64,000 nucleotides of DNA from Diphasiastrum complanatum (GCA_029204225.1 MU832158.1:1-64000); one strand, 5' to 3'; shown: positions 48,177-60,900, counted from the stretch's first letter. Translations and numbers: made by a program. The notes: generated by a model from the sequence alone, not told the origin.

Positions 48177-48613
48177 ATCATGGCATTTTTGTTAATCAGC
48201 TCAGGTTCGCATTCAGATCTAAGACGTTTCACCCGTTCAATGTAATCTCGAACCATTTCCCGCTTTCCCATTTTAATTTTACTTAAAAGTAGAAAAGGGT
48301 CTTCCATAAACTTTCGCAGTTTGAACCGTGTGATAAGGGCTCGCTTAACAACCTCCCAATCTGTACGTTCAGTTTCGTCTTGGTTATAGTACCAATCTTG
48401 TGCTGCGCCTGTTAAGGCCATAGGAAACAGCTTAAGTTTATCTTGAGGATAAATCTCACCATAGATTTCACAGGATTCAGCATAGATTTGAAGAAATCTA
48501 AGTGAATCTGTTAATCCATTATATTTGGGTAGATCCAAACGGGGTGCTCTTCTAACAATAATTGGATTGACTTCTTGTGGAGCACCTCCAGGAGCAGCTC
48601 TAGGGGCAGCCAT
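48177..48613 (-). pseudogene. Gypsy-type gag fragment H, interrupted by copia G
   Basis: On the - strand from ATG at 48613: LDLPKYNGLTDSLRFLQIYA, LFPMALTGAAQDWYYN, VVKRALITRFKLRKFM and VRDYIERVKRLRSEC, a capsid matching those at 5838 and 12055. Homology stops at 48177, where the family G LTR begins; the open frame simply runs on into the LTR. No zinc knuckle or pol is attached. Confidence 0.88.
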
Positions 48614-49534
48614 CTTTACAAATTTAGATTAAGCAGACAATGAGATTGGATCTAGATTTTTTAATCACAACTATCTCAGATCAGATCTGCTAGATCTATT
48701 CCATTTTTCAAGACTCTGATTCTATATCATGAAAAAGTTTTCGAGATTCGATCAATTGATAGTTCTCAAAAATGATAAATCTCTCAGAATCCAATTCAAA
48801 ATATATCAGATTTGATCCAAATTTTGACAGAGACTTGATCTGGAAAATCAGAAACTTAAAATAGGTCTGGCGAGGGTTCACTAGGCGAAGATTGGCTCGA
48901 CGAAGGTTGAATAGTGCTATTTTGGACAAAAAACTCTCTGAACATTTTTTTTGGATGATTTCTTGGGAAATAACCTTCGCCGACCTCTCAGGTGAAAGAT
49001 CGGACACAGATACAATTATGGAAAAATGGGCGAAGGCTTATGACACAAGAAAATATAGTTTCTGATGGTTGGCGAGGGTAAAATTCAAGATTTTCTATCA
49101 TCTGATCAAGAAGAATCTCTGCTGAACTCAGAAATAGTATTTTATTATAAATAGAATATTTTGAAAACTCGGCGAAGGTTCTGGCGAAGGATCAAGAGTA
49201 ATACTGGTAATTTTGCAAAAAAGTGAGTTTTCTTGGCAAAAATATGACAATATGACAACTGATCCTCTGAAATCCTTTCTATTTTTGGTATTATTCCTGG
49301 CCGACCTGGCAGTAGATAGATCTGAATCACACCTGTGCACAGTGAATCGGGCGAAGGTTCTTTTTCTATATTTTTAGTGTTTTGATGATTTTTTGGTGTT
49401 TTTCTTCATGCTAACTAGCTTGCCAATGTTTTTCATCTCATTGTTTTTGGAATAGAAGCTAGTTTAGTGTGCAATCATTCATTCTCTTGATCCTTTGTAC
49501 TTGCAGCTGGTTCACATGTGTGAAAAAGTTCTCA
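48614..49534. other. Leader of gag element H and the end of a copia LTR
   Basis: 48.9-49.4 kb has recurring ggcgaaggtt/accttcgcc blocks, probably the leader of gag element H (- strand). The last part, ending ...gttctca at 49534, is the 3' end of a copia LTR with TTCACATGTGTGAA at 49511-49524. LTR start not resolved. Confidence 0.5.
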
Positions 49535-49547
49535 TGGTATCAGAGCT
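49535..49547 (+). other. Copia primer binding site
   Basis: tggtatcagagct immediately after the LTR end; initiator Met-tRNA type. Confidence 0.85.
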
Positions 49548-50281
49548 TGATAGGAGAATACACATCTAATCATTGCTTTGTCAAATGGAATGACTTCTCA
49601 TCATTATTGGTGAAATTTTGCCTCTTACTAGCACTCGATTTTGAGCTAACTAGATCCACTCTCATCATCACTTATTAATGTATCTTTTTTTCTGATTTCA
49701 GAGCTGTACGACCTATTGTAGTAGCACATGTGAGGCCTCTAATCAAGATAGAGTGGGGGCTATGTTACTTCTCATCTTTTCCATCCATGTTGCATATGAA
49801 TGGAAAGCTAATCAAGTGCAGATTGTGAAGCAAGTGACCTCAAGAGGATTGGTGGATCCTAAGGAGAGTTCTTTGCACTCAAAGTGAGGCATATTGAAGA
49901 AGAAAAAAAGATTTTTACATGCTTGAAGGATGTACTATCAAAGTTCTCTTTATTGTAGGAGTCAAAATAGCAAATTTTGACTATTTTTCAATCTTCTTCA
50001 ATCTAAGCAAAGGCTAATGTCACGGCCCTTTTCGCACTCATCCATACAACTGTGCTAACGGATTTGACAATGACAACAGCCACCCACGATCTCCTACACA
50101 CAACACATCCACTTTGTACTTTCTTCATTTGCACACTTGTAAATTATGTATATATGTTGGATACCACCTGCGTATCTAGAGTGTGAAAATAATAGTATCA
50201 GAAGCTTATCAGAGATAGATGAAGTAGATGCCTTGTGCAAAGTGAGAGACTCACTTCTACAAATTATCATATGAAAATTTT

Positions 50282-51802
50282 GTGAAGTTCAAAGCTTTTG
50301 TTGAGAATCAACTATCTTGTAAAATTAAAGCTTTGAGAAGTGATAATGGAGGTGAATACATCTCCACAAAGTTCATAAACTTTTGTAATGATTTTGGCAT
50401 TAGAATAGATTTCACTTGTTCTTACTCTCCTCAATCTAATGGAGTGGCTGAAAGAAAAAATAGAACTCTATGTGAATGTGCAATGGCACTTAGACTAGGA
50501 GCCGCTCTTTCTAAAGATTTTTGGGGAGAAGCAATAGGATGTGCTAACTATCTTTGCGATTTTTTTGCCAAATCATGCTATAGAAGATATTTCACCTTAT
50601 GAAAAGTTGTATGGAAGGAACCCGAGGTCAATCATCTTAGAACATTTGGATGTGTATGCCTTGTACATGTACCTCTTGAAACAAGAAAAAAAGAAGATGC
50701 TAATGCTCTTAAAGGCATTATGATAGGCTACTCAAGTAAAGCCTATAGGATTTTTGTTCCATCTACTAATCAAACTATGATAAGTAGAGATGTGATCTTC
50801 CATGAAGATCGAATGTACATGAAGGACAGTATGCAGGAATCTCAAGAGCTTATTCATCAAGGAGGAGTCTCTTCATCAAGTATTGATCAAGATGAAGACT
50901 TGTTGGGGCCAAGATCACAAGAGAAGCCGAGTCTACCAATGACTCCAAGAAGATCAACCCGAGAGAGATCTGAGCCTAGAAGACTCACCTACTTGGAAAA
51001 AGGCAAACAAGTGGAGGATACAAGTTCTCTACATGCTTTTCACACTTCCATTGAAGAACCATCAAGTGTGGAGGAAGCTCTTCAATCAAAGGATTGGATC
51101 AAAGCTATGGAGGCCGAGTATGTAGCTTTGATGCAAAATGAGGCTTGGCAACTTGTAGATCCACCTAATGACAAGCATGTCATTGGATGCAAGTGGGTCC
51201 AGAGAATCAAGCTCAATAATGATGGATCAATCAATAAGTTCAAAGCAAGGCTTTGTGCTAAAGGCTATGCCCAAATCAAAGGCATAGATTATGAAGAAAC
51301 CTTTTCTCCCGTAGCAAAGATGGTAACCATTAGAATTCTCATTTCTATTTGTTGCTTTTATGATTGGAAAATGCTTCAACTTGATGTTTACAATGCTTTT
51401 TTAAATGGTTACTTAGAAGAAGAAATATATATGCATCAACCTCCAGGTTTTGTTGTGAATGGCAAAGGATCAAAAGTATGCTTACTTTTGAAAAGTCTTT
51501 ATGGCTTGAAACAAGCTCCAAGGGCTTGGTATGAGAGGATGAACACTTCTCTTCTTTCTATTGGTTTCAAGATTAGTTCATATGATCCATCATTATATCT
51601 TAAACATGTTGGTAATGATATAATCATGTTGCTTATTTATGTTGATGACATTCTATTATGTGGAAGCAACATGGATTTACTTGTTGATATGAAGATCTCC
51701 TTAGGAAAGGAATTCAAAATGCAAGATCTTGGATTTTTACATCATGTACTTGGATTAGAGATTAAGATCTCTAATGACTTAGCTTTCGCCTTTCCTAGCC
51801 AA

Positions 51803-51804
<2 letters not shown>
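50282..51804 (+). pseudogene. Copia element I: integrase and near-complete RT
   Basis: Integrase from 50282 (RSDNGGEYISTKF, YSPQSNGVAERKNRTLCE) with two frameshifts by 50720. The open frame 50720-51804 then reads SRDVIFHEDRMYM, RRLTYLEKGKQVED, WIKAMEAEYVALMQNEAWQL, GCKWVQRIKL, FKARLCAKGYAQIKGIDYEE, LDVYNAFLNGYLEEEIYM, SLYGLKQAPRAWYERM and LLIYVDDILLCG, so the catalytic Asp pair is intact. Gag and protease are deleted (49.6-50.28 kb), and homology stops at LEIKI, just before a long C/CT tract. RNase H and 3' LTR are absent. Confidence 0.9.

Positions 51805-51872
<68 letters not shown>
51805..51872. repeat. Poly-C (31) followed by (TC)n tract
   Basis: An uninterrupted run of about 31 C then about 18 TC units. 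The RT open frame reads through as poly-Pro then Ser-Leu repeats, which is not real coding. Long C homopolymers are rare and may also be an assembly artefact. Confidence 0.9.
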
Positions 51873-51878
<6 letters not shown>

Positions 51879-52150
51879 TGCAGGTGAAGGCAAGGTTGCC
51901 GCTCCCAGTGACGAACCCCTATGCTACATTGACGACACAACAGTGGCACCGTTGCTGGGGAGCGAGATCCCAATGATAAGATCACTCATACAATTCACCT
52001 CTCAACAATAGAATAACTCTCAAAATATAGAATGACAAAATCCTTTCTCATTTATCTTCTCTCTTGTACACCCATGGACACTTGGTGGGCAAGTAGATTT
52101 TATCAAATTTTTCTTATGATTGCCATGGTGATGTAGACATCTAGCCTATT

Positions 52151-52240
52151 CCCCCCCCCCCCCCACCCTTTTGACACTTGGCAAGGGGGTGATGTCACTC
52201 GAAAATTATTTTTGAATATAAAAATCACCCCCCCCCCCCC
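52151..52240. repeat. Two further poly-C tracts
   Basis: C14 at 52151-52164 and C13 at 52228-52240, within 450 bp of the C31 tract. Confidence 0.9.
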
Positions 52241-53014
52241 ATTAGCTCATTGGCAATTAGTCCCAAACTTAATGAAGTGAGTTTTGCAAGTGCCATACTT
52301 GTCATTAGAAACTTTTCTTTTCTTCAAGTTAGCTAGCAATGTTGGACTCCTCTGGTACTTAGCTTTGTCGTTCCCATTTGCATTGCCGAACTTTTCTTGT
52401 GACTGTGTTTTTGATGCCGTAAATTGTCATGTACCCAGATTTTGAAAACCATTGTGTCCGAGTACTAGTGTATGCCATTATGTGTTTATCGATAATTCAA
52501 TTGATCCGATTTAGATTCTTCAAGTTGCTGACATTGTTTCAAGTGACAGACTAGAGCAATCTTGGACCCAAACTGGCCATCTCTGAAAAACAAAAAAGAA
52601 AATTCTATTAGTCAAAATATTTCTAAGTACATCGAAATTGTGCTCGGCACTGTCGGCATTTTTACTAGTGGGCCAATTCCAAGGCCATAAAAGTTCTAAT
52701 TAGCCACATTTAGACGGGTTGTGACCTATTTCTAGATGGACCGGCATTTTTTGCCTGGTCTTATGAAAATTAGCATATATCACATATTTTCGACGGTTCT
52801 GTGATCGTTATAAACGTCTATTGCCTACTAGCTAATAGCATGTCTAGCCACTTTAAGGGGGGGCAGGGACCTCTCTATAGTCCAATATTTTGCATCCATT
52901 TTCATAGGACTTGCGGTCATATTGATGTTCACCAACATATTTTATTACTGATTTCTGTTCAATATTAGCCCAATTTTCTATGTCAAAAATTTGGCTAACA
53001 ACAACACGCTGCAT
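52241..53014. other. Non-coding spacer, nothing recognised
   Basis: AT-rich sequence without supported genes or assigned repeats. Confidence 0.45.
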
Positions 53015-53504
53015 AGGTGAAGGAAGATATTTCAAGGCACTTTGAAATATCAGACCTAGGTGGAGCAAAATGCTACTTGGGCTTGCAGATTGACAGAGAT
53101 ATTGAGGGTGGAAGATTGTATGTAGACCAATCAAGATATATTCAAAAAATCATTGATGATTTTCGGATGGCAGATTGAAAGGGAGTAAACACTCCAATGA
53201 TATCTAGCACACTATTGACAAATGAAGACTTTCCCAAAGACAATGCAGAACGGGAAGCTATGCTGTTGAAGCCTTATAGAAGGCTAATTGGTTCTCTGAT
53301 GTACTTGGCAAACAATATGTGGCCAGATGTTGCTTACGCAGTGTTCAGACTGAGCCAGTTCAACATTGATCCAATACCTACACACCAGGACCTACACATT
53401 GGAAAATTGCCAAGAGGATCCTGTAGTATCTGCAGCATACAAAGGACTATGGACTTTGTTTTTCTCGTGACGCAGGATTTCAAGTGAAGTCCTACAGTAA
53501 TGTG
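53015..53504 (+). pseudogene. Outer copia element J, late RT fragment
   Basis: Closely matches the 57600-58080 part of element K: WSKMLLG-type remnant, then YRRLIGSLMYLANNMWPDVA and FRLSQFNIDP, with stops. It breaks off at 53504, where the LTR of element K begins, and resumes at 59385. Confidence 0.8.
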
Positions 53505-54346
53505 TGAAAAAACATTGTGTTTCTACTTTAAAGCCTTAGTATTTTTCCTTGTATTTTTTATTCAGTTGGCCGACATTTTGGGTCAGACCGACATTTCCAA
53601 GCATCAATGGTGAGGACGAACTATCGGGAATGGACAAACTATCGGACCTCCACTACTCGGGCATGAAGTTTTTCAAATTATCACGCTCTGTCGCCGCCAT
53701 GCAACATCAACAAAAACGTACTTAAACAGATGTTTTAGCTTAAGCTTAGCTAATCAATCTTGTAATCTACTCCAGCATGATATATGTCCTAGATCAGAGA
53801 CAAATATATATAGAGATAGACAGAAAGAGAAAAAGAGGACGCAACACTCAGTGAGGTGCATATCAAGGAAGAAAGAATAGATCTAGTAGTAGCTAGTTCC
53901 TTTCGTGAGAAGAGAATACCTCTCTCATGATGACGCACTGATCTGGAAAACAAACAGTGCTCAAGAAAGATTTTCTATATACACTCGTTTTGATAATATA
54001 GACGTGTACATCCTTTCTGCTCAGTGTGTAATCTGTGAATGTTGTGATGCTTGTTCAATTTCATCAGTAGATATATTTCCACTGTCATTAAAAAATTATC
54101 TGCTGTTCATAAACACATCGTCAGTTTAGCAGTAGCTATCTGCTTGTTCGGAGGATGACTAATTGTGGCCTGAAGTAGTAGACTTCACCAACATATTGGC
54201 TCCATATGAGCGACAATATGAATAAACCAGAGAGCCCGCTACATTACGAACCCTGGTCCGAAAGTGACCTGATTGCTCGGCCTTGTTGGAGTCATTCCGA
54301 GATTCCAACAATGGTTTTAGAGCAGAGATCCTCGAGGTTTCCATCA
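53505..54346 (+). mobile_element. Copia 5' LTR (element K), 842 bp
   Basis: Starts TGAAAAAACATTGTGTTTCT and ends ...ggtttccatca. It matches 58542-59384 along its whole length with scattered substitutions. Confidence 0.92.
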
Positions 54347-54347
54347 G

Positions 54348-54360
54348 TGGTATCAGAGCC
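54348..54360 (+). other. Copia primer binding site
   Basis: tggtatcagagcc one base after the 5' LTR end; initiator Met-tRNA type. Confidence 0.9.
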
Positions 54361-54513
54361 ATAAGGCTTAATTAAAGCCACATCACTGAGACAATGGCTT
54401 TTTCACAACATCCAATCAAAGATTTGCAAAGTACTTAAAGCAGACATATCAAAATTTCTTGCTTGAAAAGTGAAGCATCGCTAATCTAGAGAGGAAAAAC
54501 ATTATGGCCATGG

Positions 54514-55312
54514 GTGGATGGCATAGAAGAGATGCCAGCCAGCATAGACAAAGATCTTTGGGAGTGGAAAGAGAAGAATGACAAAGCAGTAGCTGTCATC
54601 TCCTCTTCCATCGAAGACAACATTAACCTTGACCTCGCATCAATCTCTAATGCTAGAGAGATGTGGGATACACTCATCGGCAGATTTCAGACCAAGTCTC
54701 GAAATCAGATAATGCATCTAGAAGATCACCTTACCTATCTAAGATGGGATGGCAAAGATCTCACCAGCTTCATTAGGAAGATGAAGAACCTCTTCCTATC
54801 GCTACACAATGCTGGAGCAGAACACGCAGTCTCACAAGAGAAGCAGCTCAGTTACCTGCTATGCTCCTTATCGAGATCGTTTCAGACAACCCGGACATTG
54901 CTGGCTAAAGATCCTACTATGACCTTCGACAAGGCAGTCATTGACATCAAAGAAGAAGTTGAAGCCAGAGAGCACTATGACAACAAAAACAAGTCTGATC
55001 ATGCTCTCTACAGCAACAAAGACCAGTCAAAGAAGAAGGCTCAACCTAAATCAGCAAAAGCAGGGAACCCAAGAAAGCAGATCAAAAGGAAGGAACAGAC
55101 AGCAAGGCAACGATAAGAAGACATGCGACAGATGCAGACGTGACGGCCACATAATGGATAAATGTTGGTTGATCCAAAGATCGAGTGTATACATTGTCAT
55201 AAGAAAGGTCATGTACCCATGGATTGCTACGACAATCCAAGGAACAAGAAGACGTAGAGCAAGAAGTAAAGCACAAACAACACATCATACATGGAGGAAC
55301 CCGAATTCTTAA
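54514..55312 (+). pseudogene. Copia element K gag
   Basis: An open frame to 55116 with LWEWKEKNDKAVAVISSSIE, REMWDTLIGRFQTKSRNQI and FIRKMKNLFLSLHNAGA, a UBN2-type gag, ending in a Lys-rich tail. The zinc knuckle CDRCRRDGHIMDKC (near 55122-55163) is in another frame, so a frameshift lies near 55.1 kb. The start at 54514 may be downstream of the original start, since a related reading continues upstream. Confidence 0.85.
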
Positions 55313-58300
55313 AGATGGCTAAAGATCGAGCTAGCAAAAATTCCACTGCTTACCTATGCATTGATATATGTGCAACATCCACATATGACGTTCAAGACGT
55401 AGTTCTTGACTCAGGAGCCACATCGCACTTTGTGACGACAAGACAGGTGATCGTCGACTTTCGACAAACCGACCTCTCCAGATATATCGTTCTAGGAGAT
55501 GGATCACGACATGAAGTAAGCAGCACCAAAGCACTTTGGCTGACCACCAATGGCATAGACAGAAGACTAGACGACGTCCTATATGTGTCGACACTCTAGA
55601 AAGATCTGCTATCAATTGCTACTATAACAGATGCAGACAATCAAACATGCAATATCATTGACGTCAGCTCCAGTACGCTCATCACACAAGGCAGACGAAG
55701 AGGAAACATGTATCACTTGAAGGTATGCCTACCAATAGAGCAGGCTCACCAAGTCCGTGAGTCTGCAGATGTTTTGTGGCACAGGAGACTATGCCACATG
55801 AACCCACTAGCGCTATATAAAGCAAGCCAGTACAACGCATTCATAGGAGTCAACATCAAGGATGCAAACCTGACATTATGTGATACATGCAACAAAGGGA
55901 AGATGTCGTGTATACCTTTCACAAAGGATTCCTTCAGAGCAACGGAACTTCTGGAGCTCATACACTCAGACATCTATGGACCCTTTGATGTAGTACTTGT
56001 CAGAGGATCAAGATACTACATCACCTTTATCGATGATTATAGTAAATTTGTCGTTGTCTATTTCATCCACAACAAGTCTGAAGCTCTTGATAAGTTTACA
56101 GAATATGTGAACTGGGCTGAGAAGTGGACCAAAAGGAAAGTCAAGCAGATCACGACTGATAGAGGAGGAGAATATATCCCCAACCGTTTTGTCGACTTCT
56201 GTAAAAGTCGTGGTATAAATTCATAGGAAGACAACAGCCTATACACCATAACACAACGGTGTAGCAGAGAGGAAGAACAGGATTCTCAAGGAAGCTGCAA
56301 GATCAATGATGGCCTACTCCAAGGCATCAAGATTATTATGGGCTGAAGCAGTAGCTACAACCGCCTACCCACAAAACAAGATAGGCAAGTCGAGCGTTGC
56401 TCACACTATTCCACATGAGACTTGGTGGAGAAGCAAGCCCAATCGAGTTCATGTTCAGATCTTCGAATGTGTAGCATACACACACATACTAGACAAGAAG
56501 AGAAAGAACAAAAAGGTGAAGCAAGGATTCTTGGTTGGCTATGATATACACTCTGCATACTACAGAGTATACATGCCTGAATCCAATGAAGTGAAGACTG
56601 TCAGATTTGATGAGACAAGAATGATGGTTGAAGAAGATCCAATCAGCTATGAAGTTCTTAGCGGACAATACTACGATCTACCCACATCGACAGAGGGAGC
56701 GGTCCCTGAGCATCTAGATGAAGATACTCAAATTTCAGTTGAACTGAATGATAGTTCAGACGACGAGCAGACCAACATATTGGGAGTACCCGTCACATTG
56801 GTGATACACCAAGGTCCCACTATCAACAAGTAGGACAATGGCAAAGGAGTTGGAGCCTGTATTATCTCCAAGGAGATCTGCAAGACAAAGAAGAGCACCA
56901 GTCAGATATGTGCCTGACAACTTATCTTCTACTCAAGAAGAATTCTATGGAGTCAGCAATGAGCCACAAACTTATGAAAAAGTCATCAACTGTCCAGACA
57001 AGGACAAATGGATCAAGGCCATGAAAGACGAAATGAGCTCCATGAAGCAGAACAAAGTGTGGACTCTCGAGCCACTACCCGTCGACAGAAAGACTGTCAA
57101 GTGTAAATGGGTCTACAAGCACAAGTATGGACCAGACAACAATGTACTGAGATACAAGGCCAGACTAATTGCAAAGGGCTTCTCACAGAGGTATGGGATT
57201 GATTATACAGAGACATTCTCTCCTGTTGTGAAACACACATCCCTACGCATATTATTTGCATACACAGCTACCTATGATCTGAGGATCCACATTGTAGACA
57301 AGAAGACAACCTTCTTGCATGGAGATTTGAAAGAAGAGGTCTACATGGACCAACCACTAGGTTTTACCTGTGAGTCACTTGGTGACTCAGCCTGCAGAAT
57401 GCATAGAAACATCTATGGACTGAAACAGTCCGCTAGACAATGGTACAAGAAGAAGGATCATGCACTTAGATCCTTGGGCTTCTAGCCTTTAATGGCCGAT
57501 TGCAATGTTTACGTGAAAAACATAAACGGAGAGATCATCATAATTGGTGTCTATGTAGATGATACTCTGATCCTATCACGGAGCGACAATCTGATTGCAC
57601 AGGTGAAGGCAGATATTTTGAGGCACTTCAAAATATCGGACCTGGGAGAAGCCAAATGCCACTTGAGTTTGTAGATCAACAAAGATCTTTAGGCTAGGAG
57701 ATTGTATTTACACCAGTCAAGATATATTCAAAGGATCATTGATGATTTCAACATGGTAGATTGTAAGGGAGTAAATACTCCAATGATTCTTGGTGCAGTA
57801 CTGACAAAAGAAGATTGTCCTAGAGATGAAGCAAAACGGCAAGCAATGGAAAATAAGCCTTACAGAAGGCTTATCGATTCTTTGATGTAATTGTTAGACA
57901 CTGCGCGACCAAACATTGCTTACGTAGTGTTCAGATTGAGCCAATTCAATATCAATCTAGGTCCGACACACTGGAAGATCGCAAAGAGGATTCTACAATA
58001 CTTGTAGAACACGAAGGACTACGGCCTATGCTATTGTCGAGATGCAGGATTCAAAATTGAATCCTACAGTGATGCAAGCTGGGCGACCCTAAATGATGAT
58101 AGTAAAAGCGTCTCAAGAGGATGCACCATAGCAGCCGATGTAACTGTTATTTGGATCAGCAGAAAGCAGACAATAACTGTCCAATCATCCTGTGAGGCAG
58201 AATATGTTGATGCAGCCATAATGGCCAATGAGCTGACATGGCTCAAACAATTTCTAGATGGACTAGGATAGAGCATTGATGAATTGTTGACCTACACATG

Positions 58301-58540
58301 GACAACACCACCGCTATTCATCTGACAAAAGACCCAGTGTTTCATTCTAGAATGAAGCACATCGCCATCAAGTATCACTTGATCAGGGATTTGGTTGAGA
58401 AGGACGAGCTGAAGATTTCATCTTCATACCGACAAAGCAGATGGTAGTTGATATCTTTACAAAGGCATTGGATAAGGCAATGTTTGAAAGGCAGAGAGCC
58501 CCAACTTGGAAATCAGAAAAATACATGCTTTAAGAGGGAG
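55291..58540 (+). pseudogene. Copia element K protease, integrase, RT and RNase H
   Basis: Domains in order: protease VVLDSGATSHFVTTR (near 55400); gag-pre-integrase LWHRRLCHMNPLAL; integrase HSDIYGPF, TFIDDYSKFVVVYF and TDRGGEY; integrase C-terminus 56306-56833 (SRLLWAEAVATTAY); RT from 56838 (NKVWTLEPLPVDRKTVKCKW, YKARLIAKGFSQRYGIDYTE); VYVDDTLILSR near 57550; late RT 57702-57890; RNase H 58060-58500 (QSSCEAEYVDAAIMANELTW, DIFTKALDKAMF). At least six stops or frameshifts show it cannot make a full polyprotein, although all domains are present. Confidence 0.92.
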
Positions 58541-58541
58541 C

Positions 58542-59384
58542 TGAAAAAATATTGTGTTTCTAATTTAAAGACAGTATTTTTCCTTGTATTATTTACTCAG
58601 TTGGCCGACATTTTGGGTCAGGCCGACATTTCCAAGTATCAATGGTGAGGACGAATTATTAGGAATGGATGAACTATCGGACCTCCACTACTCGAATGTG
58701 AAGTTTTTCAAACTATCACGCTCCGCCGCCGCCATGCAACATCAACAGAAACGTACTTAAACAAATGTTTTAGCTTAAGCTTAGCTAATCAATCTTGTAA
58801 TCTAATCCAGCATGATATATGTTCTGGATCAGAGACGAATATATATAGAGATAGACAGAAAGAGCAAAAGAGGACGCAACACTTAGTGAGGCGCATATCA
58901 AGGAAGAAAGAATAGATCTAGCAATAGCTAGTTCCTTTCGTGAAAAGAGAACACCTCTCTCACGCCGACGTGCTGATCTGAAAAACAGACAGCGCTCAAG
59001 AAAGATTTTCTATGTACACTCATTTTGATAATATAGACGTGTACATCCTTTCTGCTCAGTGTGTAGTATATGAACATTGTGATGCTTGTTCAATTTCATC
59101 AGTAGATATATTTCCGTTGTCATTAAGAAATTATCTACTGTTCATAAACACATAGTCAGTTTAGTAGTAGCTATCTGCTTGGTCGGAGGATGACTGATCA
59201 CAGCCTGAAGTAGTAGACTTCACCGACATATCGGCTCCATCTGAGCGACAATAGGAATAAACCAGAGAGCCCATTACATTATGAACAGTGGTCCCAGAGC
59301 GACCTGATTGCTTGGCCTTGTCAGAGTCGTTCTGAGATTCCAACAGTGGTTTTAGAGCGGAGCTCCTCGGAGTTTCCATCAAGC
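58542..59384 (+). mobile_element. Copia 3' LTR (element K), 843 bp
   Basis: Begins after the polypurine tract taagagggagc with TGAAAAAATATTGTG and ends ...agtttccatca, the same ends as the 5' LTR. Confidence 0.92.
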
Positions 59385-59846
59385 TGGGCATCTATCAAAG
59401 ATGACTGCAAGAGCGTCTCAAGAGGCTGTACCATCGTAGCAGATGCAGCTGTTATTTGAATAAGCAAGAAACAGACAATAATTGACCAATATTCTTGTGA
59501 GGCAGAGTATATTGTTGTAGCTAAGATGGCTAATGAGCTGACATGGCTCAAACAGTTCCCAAACAGATTGGGAGAGAGCACAAACGAGTCATTGATGTTG
59601 TACATGGACAACACCTCTACTATACATCTGACGAAGGGCCCTATGTTTTATTCTAGAATGAAACACATTGCTATTAAGTATCACTTGATCAGGGATCTGG
59701 TTGAAAGAAACGAGTTGAAGATCGTGTTCATTTCAACGAATCAGATGGTAGTCGACATCTTCACAAAGTCTTTAGACAAGGCAATGTTTGAAAGACAAAG
59801 GACAAGCTTGGGAATCAGAAAAATACCCACTTTGAGAGGGAGCTGA
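59385..59846 (+). pseudogene. Outer copia element J, RNase H
   Basis: Resumes the outer element: SWASIKDDCKSVSRG, then EAEYIVVAKMANELTWLKQF, LYMDNTSTIHLTKGPMF, RMKHIAIKYHLIRDLVERNE and DIFTKSLDKAMFERQRTSLG to a stop. One in-frame stop near 59457. The last 320 bp (59526-59846) are open. The polypurine tract gagagggagc follows. Confidence 0.9.
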
Positions 59847-60088
59847 AGAAACCTAAAGTTTTAAGTTTCAAAGCTTTTGTATTTTTCTTGCATTTTTTGG
59901 ACTGTTGCATTTTTGAACTAAGTTTTGCACAGTTTGCATATTTGAACTGTGTTTTGCACATTTGCATTTTTTGCACTTTCCCAAAAACCCGACACTAAGC
60001 CAAAATATGACTTAGAACATTTTTTGCCGACCTTCGACTTTTACCCAGTTTTGAAAACTACGACAACTCGTTCTTCGCACTTTTCTAA
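59844..60088 (+). mobile_element. Start of the 3' LTR of element J (truncated)
   Basis: TGAAGAAACCTAAAGTTT after the polypurine tract at 59832-59843. It contains repeated ttttgcac/ttgcatttttt blocks and loses identity near 60.09 kb, where a - strand gag fragment begins. Confidence 0.6.
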
Positions 60089-60375
60089 GAGCTGGACAAT
60101 GGCTTCTGGTGATGTCTTGCCATAGACATCACATGCATTCTCAAAGACTTGAAGAAATCTTTGAGGGTCAGTGTTGCCGTCATACTTAGGTAAATCTACT
60201 TGGGAATACGTTTTTCAGTACGCGGAACATTATTTGCAAAACCCCCATTTAAGTGAGCTTGTGCATGTGATGATTCGACAGTGTGAAAGTGTGGGCGATC
60301 GTATGGAGCTTCAAAACGCATGGGTTCCCATATGTCAAATGAGTTGGTTGAGGGCTCCTGGACTTGGGACTTCAT
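60089..60375 (-). pseudogene. Gypsy-type gag fragment L
   Basis: On the - strand the upstream frame starts at ATG 60375 and ends in KRIP; after a one-base shift it continues VDLPKYDGNTDPQRFLQVFE and DVYGKTSPEAIVQLL before breaking off. Same capsid block as the fragments at 5838, 12055 and 48177. Confidence 0.8.
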
Positions 60376-60539
60376 CCTAGAATATCTATTGAATCAAGCC
60401 TGTTCGGTAGATGGGGAGACCATCTCTGGTGGATAGTCCTCTGTGGAAGTCGCATCGTAAGGACGATCTATAACAAATATGGATTGGGTATGTAGGCCTT
60501 TTGGTCTCTTTTGGGCGACAGTTTATGGTTTCGGTAAAA

Positions 60540-60900
60540 AACAAAAAAAATGACAGTTTAGGCTTTGGTTAAAAAAGCAACAAATGCGAAGGTCTTGGGT
60601 GGGGAAAAAGCGAAAATGGGAAGTTTTAGGGTGTTAGGAAACAACGAAAAAAGTGAAGATCTTGGGTGGGAAAAAGCAAAACTTTAGGATTTTAGGAAAC
60701 AACGAAAAAAGCGAAGAACTTGGGTGGGAAAAAGCGAATGTTTAGGCTTTTAGTAAAAATGCGAAAGAAGCGAAGGTAAAAAAAGCAAAAAAAACAAAGT
60801 TATTTTTTTTGTGGTGCAAAAAACCGACTAACACGAAGGTTTAGGGTTTTAGTAAAAATGCGAAAATGCGATAAAACTTTAAGACGAAAAACTGATGGAA
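60540..60900. repeat. Tandem ~60-bp repeats in a retroelement leader
   Basis: At least four diverged units containing gcgaaggtcttgggtggg, aaaaagcgaa and ttaggaaacaacgaaaaaag. Probably the leader upstream of gag L (- strand). Confidence 0.7.
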
